Positions 25,606 to 35,402 of a DNA stretch of 64,000 nucleotides are shown in pieces. The notes under the pieces were generated by a model. The model saw only the letters and a list, made by a program, of their open reading frames with translations. It made no database searches and was not told where the DNA came from. The stretch is from Nocardia sp. NBC_00403 (GTDB taxonomy: Bacteria; Actinomycetota; Actinomycetes; Mycobacteriales; Mycobacteriaceae), in assembly GCF_036046055.1 (NCBI RefSeq), contig NZ_CP107939.1, forward strand, positions 1,302,001 to 1,366,000. Reading direction: 5' to 3'. The translations under genes and the position numbers were made by a program. Position 1 is the first letter of the stretch, and the number at the start of each line of letters is the position of its first letter.

Positions 25606-27456
25606 CTACCGGCTCACGGCCGGAACCGGAATCGCGTCGATCAGCGCCCTGGTGTACTCATTGCGCGGATCGGCGAAAATCTGTTCCGCCGGACCGGATT
25701 CGACGATCTTGCCGCGGTACATCACCGCGATGTCGTGGGCCAGGTTGCGGACCACCGACAGATCGTGCGAGACGAACAGATAGGACAGTCCGCGTTCGAT
25801 CTGCAGGTCGCGCAGTAGGTTCAGCACGCCTGCCTGGATCGACACGTCCAGTGAGGACACCGGCTCGTCGAGCACGAGTAGCTCCGGATCCAAGGCCAGC
25901 GCGCGGGCAATGCTGATGCGCTGCTTCTGGCCGCCGGAGAAATCGGCCGGATAGCGATCGGAGTGTTCCGAGCGCAGGCCGACCTGTTCGAGCAGTGCCG
26001 GTACCCGCCGGGCGATGTCGGCGCGTGAACGGCCATCGATGCGCAGCGGCTCGGCGAGTGCGTCGAAAATCGGCAGCCTCGGGTCCAATGACGCGGTCGG
26101 ATCCTGGAAGACGATCTGCATCTTCCTGCGGATCTCCCGCTTGTGCGCCTTGGTCAGGGTCGCGACATCGCTGCCCATGATCTCGATGCTGCCGGATTCG
26201 GGCCGGACCAGGTCCAGAATCTGGGTGAGCGTGGTGGATTTTCCGGAACCGGACTCGCCTACCAGCGCCAGTGTGCGGCCGGCGCGGACTTCGAAGCTGA
26301 TGCCGTCGACCGCGCGCACCTCGCCCTTGTGGCGCCGGAACACCACACCCGAGGTGATCGGGAAGGTCTTCACCAGCTCCGAAACCTTCAGCACCACACG
26401 GTCTTCGGTAGCGGCCTCGGTCTGCGGTTCGGAGATTTCCTGACGGTAGGCCTCGAACAGTTCCTTCGAACCGACCTCCGCGGTGCGGATGCAGGCGGCG
26501 GAGTGCCCCGGGTTGGTCTTCTCCAGCGGTGGTTCGGCCACCCGGCAATCGTCGATGGCGATCGGGCAGCGCGGCGCGAAGGAGCAGCCGGGCGGCAGCG
26601 AGTGCATCGCGGGCGGTGCGCCGACGATCGGGATCAGCGGACTGCGCGCCGGGCCGTCGATGCGCGGAATGGAGCCGAGCAGCCCCACCGTGTACGGCAT
26701 CCGTGGTGCATTGAAAAGCTCTGTGGTGGTGGCAGTTTCGACGATCTTGCCCGCGTACATGACCGCGACCCGGTCGGCGAGAGTGGCGGCGATGCCCATG
26801 TCGTGGGTGATCATGATGACGCCGGCGCCGGTGATGTCGCGCGCCTTGCGCAGCAGGTTCAGGATCTGCTTCTGCACGGTCACATCGAGGGCGGTGGTCG
26901 GCTCGTCGCAGATGATCAGCGCGGGATCGTTGGCGATCGCCATCGCGATGACAACGCGCTGGCGCATGCCGCCGGAGAACTCGTGCGGAAACATGGTGGC
27001 GCGCACCGCGGGCTCGGGGATGCCGACCAGGTCGAGCAGCTCCACCGCCTTCGAGGCGGCTTCCTTCTTGCCCATCGTGCCGTGCGCGAGCAGCGCCTCG
27101 GCGACCTGGTCGCCCACCCGGTATACCGGGGTCAGCGCCGAAAGCGGGTCCTGGAACACCATGCTGATGGAACTGCCGCGCAGCTTGGACAATTGGCGGT
27201 CACCGAGGCCGAGCAGCTCGCGCCCGCGCAACCGGATGGACCCGTTGATGCGCGCCTGCTCCGGCAGCAGCCCCATCACCGCGAGCGACGACACCGACTT
27301 GCCGGAACCGGATTCGCCGACGATGGCGAGTACTTCGCCGTCGGACACCGTGTAGTTCACCCCGCGCACCGCGTCGATCCGGCCCTCCTCGCTGGGGAAC
27401 GAGACTCGCAGATCGGTGACCTCGAGCAGGGGGGCGGTCGAACTTGCTCCCGTCAT
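25606..27456 (-). CDS. Peptide ABC transporter, fused double ATPase (DppD-DppF type)
   Basis: 616 aa holding two complete ABC cassettes. The first (about residues 8-290) has Walker A GESGSGKS, signature SGGMRQR and Walker [13 protein letters not shown]. It ends in the oligopeptide-type C-terminal extension with Cys-rich [15 protein letters not shown], which in this family can bind an Fe-S cluster. The second (about 350-600) has [16 protein letters not shown] and [12 protein letters not shown]. The fused form replaces separate DppD and DppF subunits and is common in actinobacteria. ATG 27456 overlaps the stop of the permease gene (ATGA). Confidence 0.93.
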   Translation of the reverse strand: MTGASSTAPLLEVTDLRVSFPSEEGRIDAVRGVNYTVSDGEVLAIVGESGSGKSVSSLAVMGLLPEQARINGSIRLRGRELLGLGDRQLSKLRGSSISMVFQDPLSALTPVYRVGDQVAEALLAHGTMGKKEAASKAVELLDLVGIPEPAVRATMFPHEFSGGMRQRVVIAMAIANDPALIICDEPTTALDVTVQKQILNLLRKARDITGAGVIMITHDMGIAATLADRVAVMYAGKIVETATTTELFNAPRMPYTVGLLGSIPRIDGPARSPLIPIVGAPPAMHSLPPGCSFAPRCPIAIDDCRVAEPPLEKTNPGHSAACIRTAEVGSKELFEAYRQEISEPQTEAATEDRVVLKVSELVKTFPITSGVVFRRHKGEVRAVDGISFEVRAGRTLALVGESGSGKSTTLTQILDLVRPESGSIEIMGSDVATLTKAHKREIRRKMQIVFQDPTASLDPRLPIFDALAEPLRIDGRSRADIARRVPALLEQVGLRSEHSDRYPADFSGGQKQRISIARALALDPELLVLDEPVSSLDVSIQAGVLNLLRDLQIERGLSYLFVSHDLSVVRNLAHDIAVMYRGKIVESGPAEQIFADPRNEYTRALIDAIPVPAVSR

Positions 27457-28373
27457 AGTTTCGCTTTCTTCCGCGAGCGGGCCCGCTTGGCGCCCGGATC
27501 GAACGCGTCGCGCAGGCCGTCGCCGACCAGATTCGCGCTCAGCACGGTGATGATCAACAGGCCACCGGCGAACAGGAACAGCCAGGGGTAGGTCAGCGCC
27601 GATTTGGTGCCCGCTGCGATGAGCGAGCCGAGCGACACATCGGGCGGCTGCACACCGAAACCGAGGAAGCTCAAACCGGTTTCGGCCATGATCGCCGCAC
27701 CGACGCTGAGCGTGGTGTCGATGATCAGGATCGACGCGATGTTCGGAATGATGTGGCTGACGATCACCGTCCGGGTCGGCGCACCCATGTACCGGGCGGC
27801 CTTGACGAATTCGCGATCACGCAGGCTCAGGGTCAGGCCGCGCACGATGCGCGCGCTGATCATCCAGCCGAATGCGGCGAGCAGCACGATCAGCAAGACG
27901 ATGGATCCGCTGCCCTTCGTGCGCGGTGCGAACAGCGCGATGATGATGAAGCTGGGCACCACCAGCAGCAGGTCGACCACCCACATGATCGCCCGGTCGG
28001 TCCAGCCGCCGAGCAAGCCGGCCAGCGAGCCCGCCGTCGCGGCGATGGCGGTGGAGAACAGTGCGACACACAGGCCGATGACCAGCGATTTCTGCAGGCC
28101 GCGTAGCGTCTGCGCCAGCACGTCCTGACCGATCTGCGTGGTGCCGAAGGGATGCTTGGCACTCGGTGGCTTCAGCAGCGCGGTGTAGTCCAGCTGCTGA
28201 TAGTCGTAGGCCAGCAGCGGCGGCAGCGCGAAGCTGGCGACGAACAGTGCGATGAGCACCGCCGCGCCTGCGATGGCGGGCTTATTGCGCAGGAACCGGC
28301 GCCAGACGAGCTTGCGTCTGCCGGAGGCGGCTATCTCGGGCGCCCCCTGAACAATGATTTCGGCTTCGGTCAC
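27453..28373 (-). CDS. Peptide ABC transporter permease (DppC type)
   Basis: 306 aa. The N-terminal OppC_N-type segment ([20 protein letters not shown]) is followed by a BPD_transp_1 domain of about six helices. An EAA-loop lies at [20 protein letters not shown]. It forms half of the membrane channel with the DppB-type protein. The GTG start at 28373 shares four bases with the stop of a 26-codon ORF upstream, and an in-frame stop lies just before it, so no longer N-terminus is possible in this frame. Confidence 0.92.
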   Translation of the reverse strand: MTEAEIIVQGAPEIAASGRRKLVWRRFLRNKPAIAGAAVLIALFVASFALPPLLAYDYQQLDYTALLKPPSAKHPFGTTQIGQDVLAQTLRGLQKSLVIGLCVALFSTAIAATAGSLAGLLGGWTDRAIMWVVDLLLVVPSFIIIALFAPRTKGSGSIVLLIVLLAAFGWMISARIVRGLTLSLRDREFVKAARYMGAPTRTVIVSHIIPNIASILIIDTTLSVGAAIMAETGLSFLGFGVQPPDVSLGSLIAAGTKSALTYPWLFLFAGGLLIITVLSANLVGDGLRDAFDPGAKRARSRKKAKL

Positions 28374-28450
28374 GACTCCGCCTCGCTAGCGCTCGACTCC
28401 GCCGTGCCGAACGGTGCTGTGTCGATGGTTCGATCGCCGCGCTCACTCAT
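28370..28450 (-). CDS. 26-codon ORF coupling the two permease genes
   Basis: ATG at 28450 overlaps the dppB-type stop (ATGA), and its TGA overlaps the dppC-type GTG start (GTGA). The product begins MSERGDRTIDT, is acidic and Ser-rich, and has no membrane helix. It bridges a gap of about 75 nt that would otherwise separate the two permeases. It may be a coupling ORF, or the displaced N-terminus of the permease after a frameshift, since permeases of this type often carry a short polar leader. Confidence 0.4.
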   Translation of the reverse strand: MSERGDRTIDTAPFGTAESSASEAES

Positions 28451-29424
28451 GAGACACGCACCCTCGGGTCGAGAATCGCGTACACGATGTCGGAGAGCAG
28501 ACCCGACACCAGCACCACCAGCCCGGCGAAGGCCGTCACCGTCACCACCACGTAGAGATCCTGGGCGTTGATCGAGTCGACGAGCCACTCGCCGACGCCG
28601 TGCCAGCCGAAGATCTTCTCGGTGAACGTCGCGCCGGTGATCAGGCCGCCGAGGCTGTAGGCGAACAGCGTCGCCATCGGAATCAGCGCGGTGCGCAGGC
28701 CGTGCTTGTACAGCGCCTTGCTGCGGGTCAGCCCCTTGGCGCGGGCGGTGCGAATGAAGTCGCTCTGCAGTACGTCGAGCATGGCGTTGCGCTGATAACG
28801 GCTGTAGCCCGCCATACCGCCGAGCGCGAGGCCCGCCGTCGGCAGCACCAGGTGCTGGAGGCGGTCGAGCAGCTGCGGCCAGAAGCCGGTGACCGTATTC
28901 GCCGAGGTTTCACCGGTATAGAGGAAGATCTGCGAACCGGTGAGCGAGTTGACTTCCAGCGCGCCATATTTCAACAAGGTGGCGAGCAGGAACACCGGAG
29001 TGCTCAGGATCAGCAGCGAGACGACCGTGGTGAAATAGTCGCTGAATTTGTATTGCCGGATCGCCCCCGCCGCGCCGATCAGCACGCCGAGCACGGTGCC
29101 GACCAGCGAACCGATGATCAGCAGTCGCAGACTGACCGCGACGCGGCGCGGCAACTCCTCGCTGACCGGCTGTCCCGCAAGCGTGGTGCCGAAGTCACCG
29201 TGCGAGACACCCTTCAGCCAGGTCACGTAGCGCTGCGGAATCGGATCGTTGAGATGCAGCTGCTCGGCCTTGGCGTCGATCACCGCCTGCGGTGGCCGCG
29301 GGTTGCGCTGTTCGAGACTGTCCAACGGCCGAAACGTCAGCGAAGCAAGGCTGAACGTCAGGAACGAGGCCAGCAGCAACAGCACGACATAATTGAGCGC
29401 GCGTCGTAGCAGGAAGCCGGTCAT
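28447..29424 (-). CDS. Peptide ABC transporter permease (DppB type)
   Basis: 325 aa. It begins with the membrane helix MTGFLLRRALNYVVLLLLAS typical of OppB/DppB. A periplasmic loop with DSLEQRNPRPPQAVIDAKAEQL follows, then a BPD_transp_1 domain with the EAA-loop FIRTARAKGLTRSKALYKHG. First gene of the leftward operon permease B, permease C, double ATPase, three binding proteins, membrane protein. The promoter must lie in the 227-bp gap shared with the rightward HAD gene. Confidence 0.93.
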   Translation of the reverse strand: MTGFLLRRALNYVVLLLLASFLTFSLASLTFRPLDSLEQRNPRPPQAVIDAKAEQLHLNDPIPQRYVTWLKGVSHGDFGTTLAGQPVSEELPRRVAVSLRLLIIGSLVGTVLGVLIGAAGAIRQYKFSDYFTTVVSLLILSTPVFLLATLLKYGALEVNSLTGSQIFLYTGETSANTVTGFWPQLLDRLQHLVLPTAGLALGGMAGYSRYQRNAMLDVLQSDFIRTARAKGLTRSKALYKHGLRTALIPMATLFAYSLGGLITGATFTEKIFGWHGVGEWLVDSINAQDLYVVVTVTAFAGLVVLVSGLLSDIVYAILDPRVRVS

Positions 29425-29651
29425 CAGTCCTCTGGTCTTACGGCTGGGCGGGCCAGCGTGAGTATTAGCCCCTGATCATAAGGACGTGGGTGGCCGCGCG
29501 CGTGCCACGCGGTGGTTCGGCATGTCCTTTATTCTGTCGGATCTCCGAAGTCCCAGCCGGAGACCGGGACCGACGACGCGATATGGCCTCGACCGCCCTC
29601 CTGACGCGCATCGCGATCGTCTCGAGACTGTTTTCCGGCAGGATGGCGTAG

Positions 29652-30482
29652 GTGACTCGCCTGGACCTGCCCAAACCGAAGATGGTTGCCACCGATGTCG
29701 ACGGCACCCTCATTGATCACGACGAGCGGGTCACCGCGCGGACCAAGGCGGCGATCGACGCCCTGGTCGCCGATGGCGTGCCGTTCGTCCTCGCGACCGG
29801 TCGGCCGCCGCGCTGGATCGATCCGGTGGTCGACGGTCTCGGTTACGCGCCGCTGTGTGTCTGCGGCAACGGTGCGGTGATCTACGACAGTGCCACCGAT
29901 CGGGTGCTGGCGAGCAAGACGTTGGACGTGGAGACCCTGGTGTGGATCGCGGATCTGGCCGAACGCGCGCTGCCCGGCTGCGGTCTCGCCGCCGAACGAG
30001 TCGGCGCCCGCGCGCACGACGCGGTGACGCCGCAGTTCGTGAGCTCGCCCGAATACGAACACGCCTGGCTGAATCCGGACGACACCGCCGTGGCCCGCAG
30101 CGAGGTCATCGACGCGCCCGCGATCAAAATGCTGGTCCGACTACGCGGAACCAGTAGCGCCGATATGCGCGCGGTGCTCGCGCCACTGATCGGGGACCGC
30201 GCCGACATCACCTATTCGACCGATCACGGCCTGATCGAGCTGTCCGCACCGGGCGTCACCAAGGCCTCCGGGCTGGCCTCGGTGGCACAACGGCTAGGGG
30301 TGGAGCACTCGACGATCATCGCGTTCGGCGATATGCCCAACGATGTTCCGATGCTCACCATGGTCGGGCACGGGGTGGCGATGGCCAACGCACACCCGGA
30401 GGCGCTGGCCGCCGCCAACGAGGTCACCGCGGCGAATTCGGAGGACGGGGTTGCGCGGGTGCTGGAACGCTGGTGGGTCTGA
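29652..30482 (+). CDS. Cof-type HAD-IIB hydrolase
   Basis: 276 aa. HAD motif I DVDGTLID (residues 15-22), motif II LATGRPP, and motif IV GDMPNDVPML with the following GVAMANAHPEA are all present. This makes it a magnesium-dependent phosphatase of the Cof group, acting on small sugar or nucleotide phosphates. An equivalent gene (Rv3813c) lies in the same chromosomal neighbourhood in M. tuberculosis. The start is GTG 29652 with GGATGGCG in front. It converges on the amidase gene with no gene between. Substrate unknown. Confidence 0.9.
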   Translation: MTRLDLPKPKMVATDVDGTLIDHDERVTARTKAAIDALVADGVPFVLATGRPPRWIDPVVDGLGYAPLCVCGNGAVIYDSATDRVLASKTLDVETLVWIADLAERALPGCGLAAERVGARAHDAVTPQFVSSPEYEHAWLNPDDTAVARSEVIDAPAIKMLVRLRGTSSADMRAVLAPLIGDRADITYSTDHGLIELSAPGVTKASGLASVAQRLGVEHSTIIAFGDMPNDVPMLTMVGHGVAMANAHPEALAAANEVTAANSEDGVARVLERWWV

Positions 30483-30569
30483 GTCGGCTCGGTTGGTCTC
30501 GGGTGGACCAATCGACGGGGCGCAATATGTTGTGCTGCAACAACTTTCGAAACATCGCAGCTGTGGGTC

Positions 30570-32990
30570 CTACTCCGGGGCCGGACCGGCTTCTGGTGCG
30601 GACACAGCCTCTGGTGCCGGAGCGACCGCCGGTGTCGAAGCGGCCTCTGGTGCCGGAGCGACCGCCGGTGTCGAAGCGGCCTCGGGTGCCGGAGCGACCC
30701 CCGGTGCCGGTGCCGGATCAGCGCCATGTGCGGGAGCATCGCCCGGCGCTGCGGTGGGTGCGACGCCGGGCGCCGGTGCGGGCGCCGGTCCGGGTGCGGC
30801 GATCTGGTCGTTCGGTGTGCGCCGCATTTCCTGCTGGTAGGTGTCGTTGAAGGTCTTCCACACTGTGGTGACGATGCCGGTCAGCTGGTTGAGAACCAGT
30901 GAGCCGTACTGGAAGTCCGAACGCAGGCCATTGGGCACCGGGTAGGAATTGCTCAGCGGCAGGCCGAGCACGCCCGCGTCGGCGCCGAGCGCGAGGAAGC
31001 GGTCGAGGAGCGCACCCATCACCGCGTACACCTGGCCGTCGGGTGCGGAATAGACATACCCGTTGGTGAACTTGGCGTACTGCTGGCCCTGGGCCGCGGG
31101 AAGCAGCAGCGACTTCGCGGCGCCGAGCATGCCGGTCGGGCCCCCGTGGTCGAACCAGTACCTGGCGATTCCGCTCTCGTTCACTATGGCGAGCAGCTCG
31201 TTGGTCAGCGCGGCAAGTGTGGCGAGGTCGGACTGCGTATGCGGTGCGGTCTGGTGCTGAGTGCCGTTCTGCGTCTGCGTATTACCGGTCCGCGGTTGGG
31301 TGGTCTGCGCCGGCGCGCTGGAATGTCCCGTGCCGCTCGCGGCGATGTCGCGAATGCGATCCATCATCGCGTAGGCGGCGTCACCGGGGCAGCTGGTGTT
31401 GCCGACGTCGCGGTGCGCGAACACTATCGGCAGTCGGACGCTCTCACCTTGTGCGTAGGAGGTGAATTCGGTGCCTTCGGAGTACATGGTGGTGTACCCC
31501 TTCGGGTCGAGGCCCGCGACCTTCGTCTTCCAGCCGACGAACTTGCCGATGGCGTTGATCGCCTCGTCCGAGGGCTCCTCCGACTCGTAGTTGCCCATCA
31601 GCGACACACCCGAGGTGTTCTCGTTGAATCCGCCCGCATGCGCGCCCTGCACCGGGCGATCGAGTCCGCCGAAGCGACCCTCGAAGATCTGTCCGTACTT
31701 GTCGACGAGGGCGTTGTAGCCGATGTCGCACCAGCCCAACGTTGTTGCGTGATAGGCGTAGATCGCGCGGACGATGCCCGCGGACTCGGCCTTGCTGTAG
31801 TCGTTGCGCCCCGCGGTGTGGTGCACGGTCACCGCGCCGACGCCGTCCGCGTCGTAGGTCGGTTCCTCGCAGCGGATCGATTCGTCGGCGCCCCACTGGG
31901 CGCGGGTGATCACGTTCGGGCCGCCGCCGGGCAGTGCCGCGGCGACGTTGGACAGTTCGCCGTCGATGGCGCCGCGGCCGGGATCGATGAGGACCGCGTT
32001 CATGGCCGCGGCATCGATCTGGGCCGGGTCGTCGGAGCGTGCGGCGGCCGGTGTCGGCGGCATAGGGGTCGCGGGCTCCTGCGGCATTGTCGACGCAACG
32101 GGCTTGCGGGTCACCAGGATCTGCACGGCCTTCGTGTCGCCGACATAGATCGGTTCCGTACCGGTGGTGCCGCCTGCCGGGGCATGGTCGGTGCGCCGGG
32201 TGTCGACGGCCTCGGTGTCGTACCAAGGTCCCCATGCGCCGTCGGGTTGGCGGGCCCGGACCATGGCGTTGGTGTTCACCAGATCTTTTGCCGTGAGTGC
32301 GACCACGCTGAACGGTGTTTCGCGGCTGAGTTCTTTGACCTGCGCGCCGACCTGGTCGACCAAGTCGGGCGGGACGGCGCCGGGCGCCAATGCCGGTGTG
32401 TCTGGGGTGGTTCCCGGTTCCAGCAGGCTGGTGTCGGCGATGAAGCTCGCGATCGGGGCGCGGCCCGGGATCGACGGCGCGGGAGCCGTTCGGCTCGGGG
32501 CGGTGTACTGGCCGGAGTTGGGGCGTTGTCCGGGAGCTGTTGGAAACTGCCCGGGAGCGAATTCGCTCTGACCAGGGACATTTCGGCTCGGCCCGGAATT
32601 CGGGCTGGGGCCCGGCGCTGTCGGGCTCTGGCCGGAATTGAGCTTGGGTAATGGAATTTCCCGGGGTAGCTGAATGCCTGGTGGCAGCGGAAGGCCATCG
32701 GGAATCCGTACCGACGATGGCAATGGCAGCATGCGCAGGTCGGACAGATGCAGATCCGGCAGGTCGAGGCCGGTGAGATCCCTCAGCGGGAGCGTGATGT
32801 CGGGGGCGGAGGCCAGCGCCATTTCGGCGAGTTGTGCGGGTACAGCAGCCAGCTCGCTATCGGTGGTCGAGCGGTAGTCGCTGGAATCGCTCATGGTCAA
32901 TGCTGCGAGCGGGGCCGCTACCGCGAGCGTGGTGACAACCGGGATTACGTAGGAACGTTTCGGTTTGCGGTACGGCACCAGCATCTCCAT
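30570..32990 (-). CDS. PGRP-domain N-acetylmuramoyl-L-alanine amidase with LGFP-type repeats (Rv3811-like)
   Basis: 806 aa. A signal anchor at residues 14-31 is followed by a long Pro/Gly-rich region (about 90-165). A PGRP/amidase_2 domain lies at about 356-550, with zinc ligands in VHHTAG and AHRDVGNTSCPGD. LGFP-type units at about 613-718 (MGALLDRFLALGADAGVLGLP) come next, then an Ala/Pro repeat tail. It should cleave the amide bond between muramic acid and the stem peptide in the wall, with the LGFP part holding it at the envelope. Rv3811 has the same place near glf and the HAD gene in M. tuberculosis. Confidence 0.9.
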   Translation of the reverse strand: MEMLVPYRKPKRSYVIPVVTTLAVAAPLAALTMSDSSDYRSTTDSELAAVPAQLAEMALASAPDITLPLRDLTGLDLPDLHLSDLRMLPLPSSVRIPDGLPLPPGIQLPREIPLPKLNSGQSPTAPGPSPNSGPSRNVPGQSEFAPGQFPTAPGQRPNSGQYTAPSRTAPAPSIPGRAPIASFIADTSLLEPGTTPDTPALAPGAVPPDLVDQVGAQVKELSRETPFSVVALTAKDLVNTNAMVRARQPDGAWGPWYDTEAVDTRRTDHAPAGGTTGTEPIYVGDTKAVQILVTRKPVASTMPQEPATPMPPTPAAARSDDPAQIDAAAMNAVLIDPGRGAIDGELSNVAAALPGGGPNVITRAQWGADESIRCEEPTYDADGVGAVTVHHTAGRNDYSKAESAGIVRAIYAYHATTLGWCDIGYNALVDKYGQIFEGRFGGLDRPVQGAHAGGFNENTSGVSLMGNYESEEPSDEAINAIGKFVGWKTKVAGLDPKGYTTMYSEGTEFTSYAQGESVRLPIVFAHRDVGNTSCPGDAAYAMMDRIRDIAASGTGHSSAPAQTTQPRTGNTQTQNGTQHQTAPHTQSDLATLAALTNELLAIVNESGIARYWFDHGGPTGMLGAAKSLLLPAAQGQQYAKFTNGYVYSAPDGQVYAVMGALLDRFLALGADAGVLGLPLSNSYPVPNGLRSDFQYGSLVLNQLTGIVTTVWKTFNDTYQQEMRRTPNDQIAAPGPAPAPAPGVAPTAAPGDAPAHGADPAPAPGVAPAPEAASTPAVAPAPEAASTPAVAPAPEAVSAPEAGPAPE
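30613..30698. repeat. 36-bp tandem repeat in the amidase gene tail
   Basis: Two copies of a 36-bp unit beginning GGTGCCGGAGCGACC, with one base changed, plus a partial third copy. In frame they encode 12-residue APAPEAASTPAV units at the C-terminus of the amidase. Copy number is likely to vary between strains. Confidence 0.85.
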
Positions 32991-33197
32991 TCAGGTCGAA
33001 CCGACGATCTGTACAAAAAGTCAGGCTTGCTTCCTGATGCATCAACAATCACACTAGTTTACAACTGTCACATATCTAAACCTCTTGTTGAGGATTAATA
33101 TGATTGCTCGAATGTAGCTCTCGGATTGCGACCGGATGGCGCGACATGCCGACAGGCAGGCAACCGATCCGGTCCTGGAAACCGTGGGAGTGAACGG

Positions 33198-34691
33198 ATG
33201 CGACGCAGACAGCACCGAAATGAAAGCGCACGGGCGCAGCGACAATTGCCGGCGAAATGGCGTGCGCGCATACCGCGCTCGGTCCGCGGATATCGCGGCC
33301 CGATGGCACGGTCCGCGATATCCGTGCGTCCGGCGCTGATCACCGGTGGTGTGCTGCTCGCTGTGGGTGTACTTCTCGCATTCTGGGGTTGGCCAGGGCA
33401 AACGGGATATCGACCGCTGGCCGGGCCCGGGCACGGACGTGGCATGAGTCAGGTCGGGGCGTTCGACAGCGCGCTCGAGGGGTTGTCGGCCGAGCGGATT
33501 CTCGAGCACTACTACCCGGGCGCAGACCTTGGCCGGATCCCGCACACCACGGTCGCGGTGCGGCTCGTCGAACAGGACGACTCCACCCTGGATGCCTACG
33601 CCGATGCGGGCGGTCGGGTCGCGGGACGGGAGCTCGCCGCAGGCCAGGCCGCTCATCTCGCACCGTTGGCCGACGGCGGCGCGAATGTGGTCGTCACCAC
33701 CGGCTGTGATGGCGAGGTGGTGTGGCAGTCCGCGACCGACGACCCGTGGATCTATCCGCTCGACCGAGCGCCCGGCAGGCCCGCCGCTGAACATCTGACC
33801 CTGTGCGGCGGCCTTGCGTACCGGGGCGCGCTCGGTGTGGCGACGGAGAACGGCGAGGCGCGCACGCTCAACCGGGTCGACGTGGAGGACTACCTGCTCG
33901 GCGTGGTGCCCGCCGAGGTGCAGGCCAATTGGGCGGACAAAGGTGCGGCGGAAGCCCTTCGCGCTCAAGCGATCGCAGCTCGTTCGTATGCCCTTGCCGA
34001 ACACCGCTACCCCTACGCGCAGACCTGCGACACCACCGACTGTCAGGCATATCCCGGCACCGACAAGGAAGATCCGCGTGCGGCGGCCGCGGTAGTCGCC
34101 ACCGCGGGCATGGTTCTGCTACGCGACGGACGGATCCTGCGTGCGGAATACTCCGCCGCGCCCGACGGTGGCGAGCCGGCCGATATCTATACCTTCGCCG
34201 TCGGCCCGACGCCGGGCGAATTGGGGCCGCTGCCAGTCGAACCCGGCCCCGGCGACCGGACGGTCGTTGCTCCATCGGATCCGCGCACCCGGACGGTCGT
34301 CGGTGAGTCGCCGATCGATATCGAGTACCGGCGGATCGGCGGCGCGAACAGTTCGGTCGGACAGCCGTTGGGGCCCGAGATGGCGCTGCCACAGCAGGCG
34401 GGCACTTATCGGATGTTCACCAACGGCATCATCATTTCGACGCCGACGCTCGGTGCTCGGGTCGTCGACTTCACCAGGCTGATGGAGCTGGTGCCCGAGG
34501 GGCCGGCCAATCAGGCGACGCCTTCGGGCGCCGCCGTGCCGTTTGCCGATGCGATGCCGCCCGCGAGCACCGTTGCGCCGGGGCGCATCGTCGCACCGAA
34601 AACCGCGTCGACCCCGACGCCACGTCCGACGCCGAACACTGCCATCCCGTCCGGCGGTCCGACCGGAGACGAACGCCGATCGGTTCGCTGA
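33198..34691 (+). CDS. SpoIID/LytB domain protein, membrane-anchored
   Basis: 497 aa. A basic N-terminus and one membrane helix (about residues 45-68) precede an extracytoplasmic SpoIID region. The SpoIID core is seen in HGRGMSQVGAFDSALEG, then VDVEDYLLGVVPAEVQANW, ALRAQAIAARSYALA and the acidic SAAPDGGEPADI. SpoIID of Bacillus is a lytic transglycosylase; in non-sporulating actinobacteria these proteins are probably cell-wall enzymes. In SpoIID the catalytic Glu lies in the VVPAEV segment, and it is present here. ATG 33198 is preceded by GGGAGTGAACGG. The Pro/Ala/Thr-rich tail is disordered. Divergent from the amidase across an AT-rich promoter region. Confidence 0.85.
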   Translation: MRRRQHRNESARAQRQLPAKWRARIPRSVRGYRGPMARSAISVRPALITGGVLLAVGVLLAFWGWPGQTGYRPLAGPGHGRGMSQVGAFDSALEGLSAERILEHYYPGADLGRIPHTTVAVRLVEQDDSTLDAYADAGGRVAGRELAAGQAAHLAPLADGGANVVVTTGCDGEVVWQSATDDPWIYPLDRAPGRPAAEHLTLCGGLAYRGALGVATENGEARTLNRVDVEDYLLGVVPAEVQANWADKGAAEALRAQAIAARSYALAEHRYPYAQTCDTTDCQAYPGTDKEDPRAAAAVVATAGMVLLRDGRILRAEYSAAPDGGEPADIYTFAVGPTPGELGPLPVEPGPGDRTVVAPSDPRTRTVVGESPIDIEYRRIGGANSSVGQPLGPEMALPQQAGTYRMFTNGIIISTPTLGARVVDFTRLMELVPEGPANQATPSGAAVPFADAMPPASTVAPGRIVAPKTASTPTPRPTPNTAIPSGGPTGDERRSVR

Positions 34692-34794
34692 CTTTGCCCG
34701 AGGAGTGCTCTCGGGGCCGAGGTTTTCCGAATCCGCCGGCGTGTCGAGCGGTTCGTCTTTCGCGCGAAAGCTGACCCCGAAGCGTCGGTGCAGG

Positions 34795-35295
34795 TCAATC
34801 CAGCGAGGTGTCGCCCAGGGACTCGGACAGGTTGCGCAACAGGCCCGCCAGCTGTTCGCGCGCCTCGGGATCCAGTGTCTTCAGCATGCGCTGCTCATTT
34901 GCCATGTGGAGGGGGAGTAGGTCGTCGATCAGGGTGCGGCCGGCCGGGGTGAGCTGAACCCGGACCGATCGGCGGTCCTCGGGATCGGGCATGCGTTCCA
35001 CCAGGCCCTTCGCTGCGAGTCGGTCGATGCGATTGGTGATCGCGCCGGAGGTCACCATGGCCGCTCGGTTCAAAGCGCCTGCGGTGAGCCCGGTTTCGCC
35101 GCCGGAGCGCCGCAGTGTGGCCAGCACGTCGAACTCCCAGAACTCCATGCCGTGGCCAGCGAAGAACTTCTTCAGGTCCTGTTCGACCACGCGCGACAGG
35201 CGGCTGATCCGCCCGATCACCTCCATCGGTGAGACATCCACATCGGGGCGTTCGCGGCTCCAGTGTTCGGTGATCAGGTCCACAGCGTCTCCCAT
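34795..35295 (-). CDS. MarR family transcriptional regulator
   Basis: 166 aa. The winged helix-turn-helix contains ETGLTAGALNRAAMVTSGAITNRIDRLAAKGLVERMPDPEDRRS, with the DxRS wing typical of MarR. It lies at residues about 70-115 between dimerisation helices. ATG 35295 is preceded by GAGAGGAGCCCTC; longer in-frame starts would run into the operator. Divergent from an EamA transporter gene and probably its repressor, with two palindromes in the gap. Ligand unknown. Confidence 0.9.
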   Translation of the reverse strand: MGDAVDLITEHWSRERPDVDVSPMEVIGRISRLSRVVEQDLKKFFAGHGMEFWEFDVLATLRRSGGETGLTAGALNRAAMVTSGAITNRIDRLAAKGLVERMPDPEDRRSVRVQLTPAGRTLIDDLLPLHMANEQRMLKTLDPEAREQLAGLLRNLSESLGDTSLD

Positions 35296-35312
35296 GAGGG
35301 CTCCTCTCGCTC

Positions 35313-35378
35313 TTAAGAATCTTAACATTAATCTACTTGACGATGAGACACCCGGTGCGGTAGATATTTCAACGTTGA
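35313..35378. promoter_or_regulatory. Divergent MarR/EamA promoter region with two palindromes
   Basis: TTAAGAATCTTAA at 35313-35325 and TCAACGTTGA at 35369-35378, both in an AT-rich stretch between the MarR start and the EamA start. They fit MarR operators covering the two promoters. Confidence 0.6.
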
Positions 35379-35402
35379 GATTATCAATGAGGAGCGACCG
35401 AC

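Noticed and set aside
31146..32651. A 501-codon plus-strand frame opposite the amidase gene
   Set aside because: Val/Gly/Arg-rich shadow frame; the minus strand encodes a clear PGRP domain.
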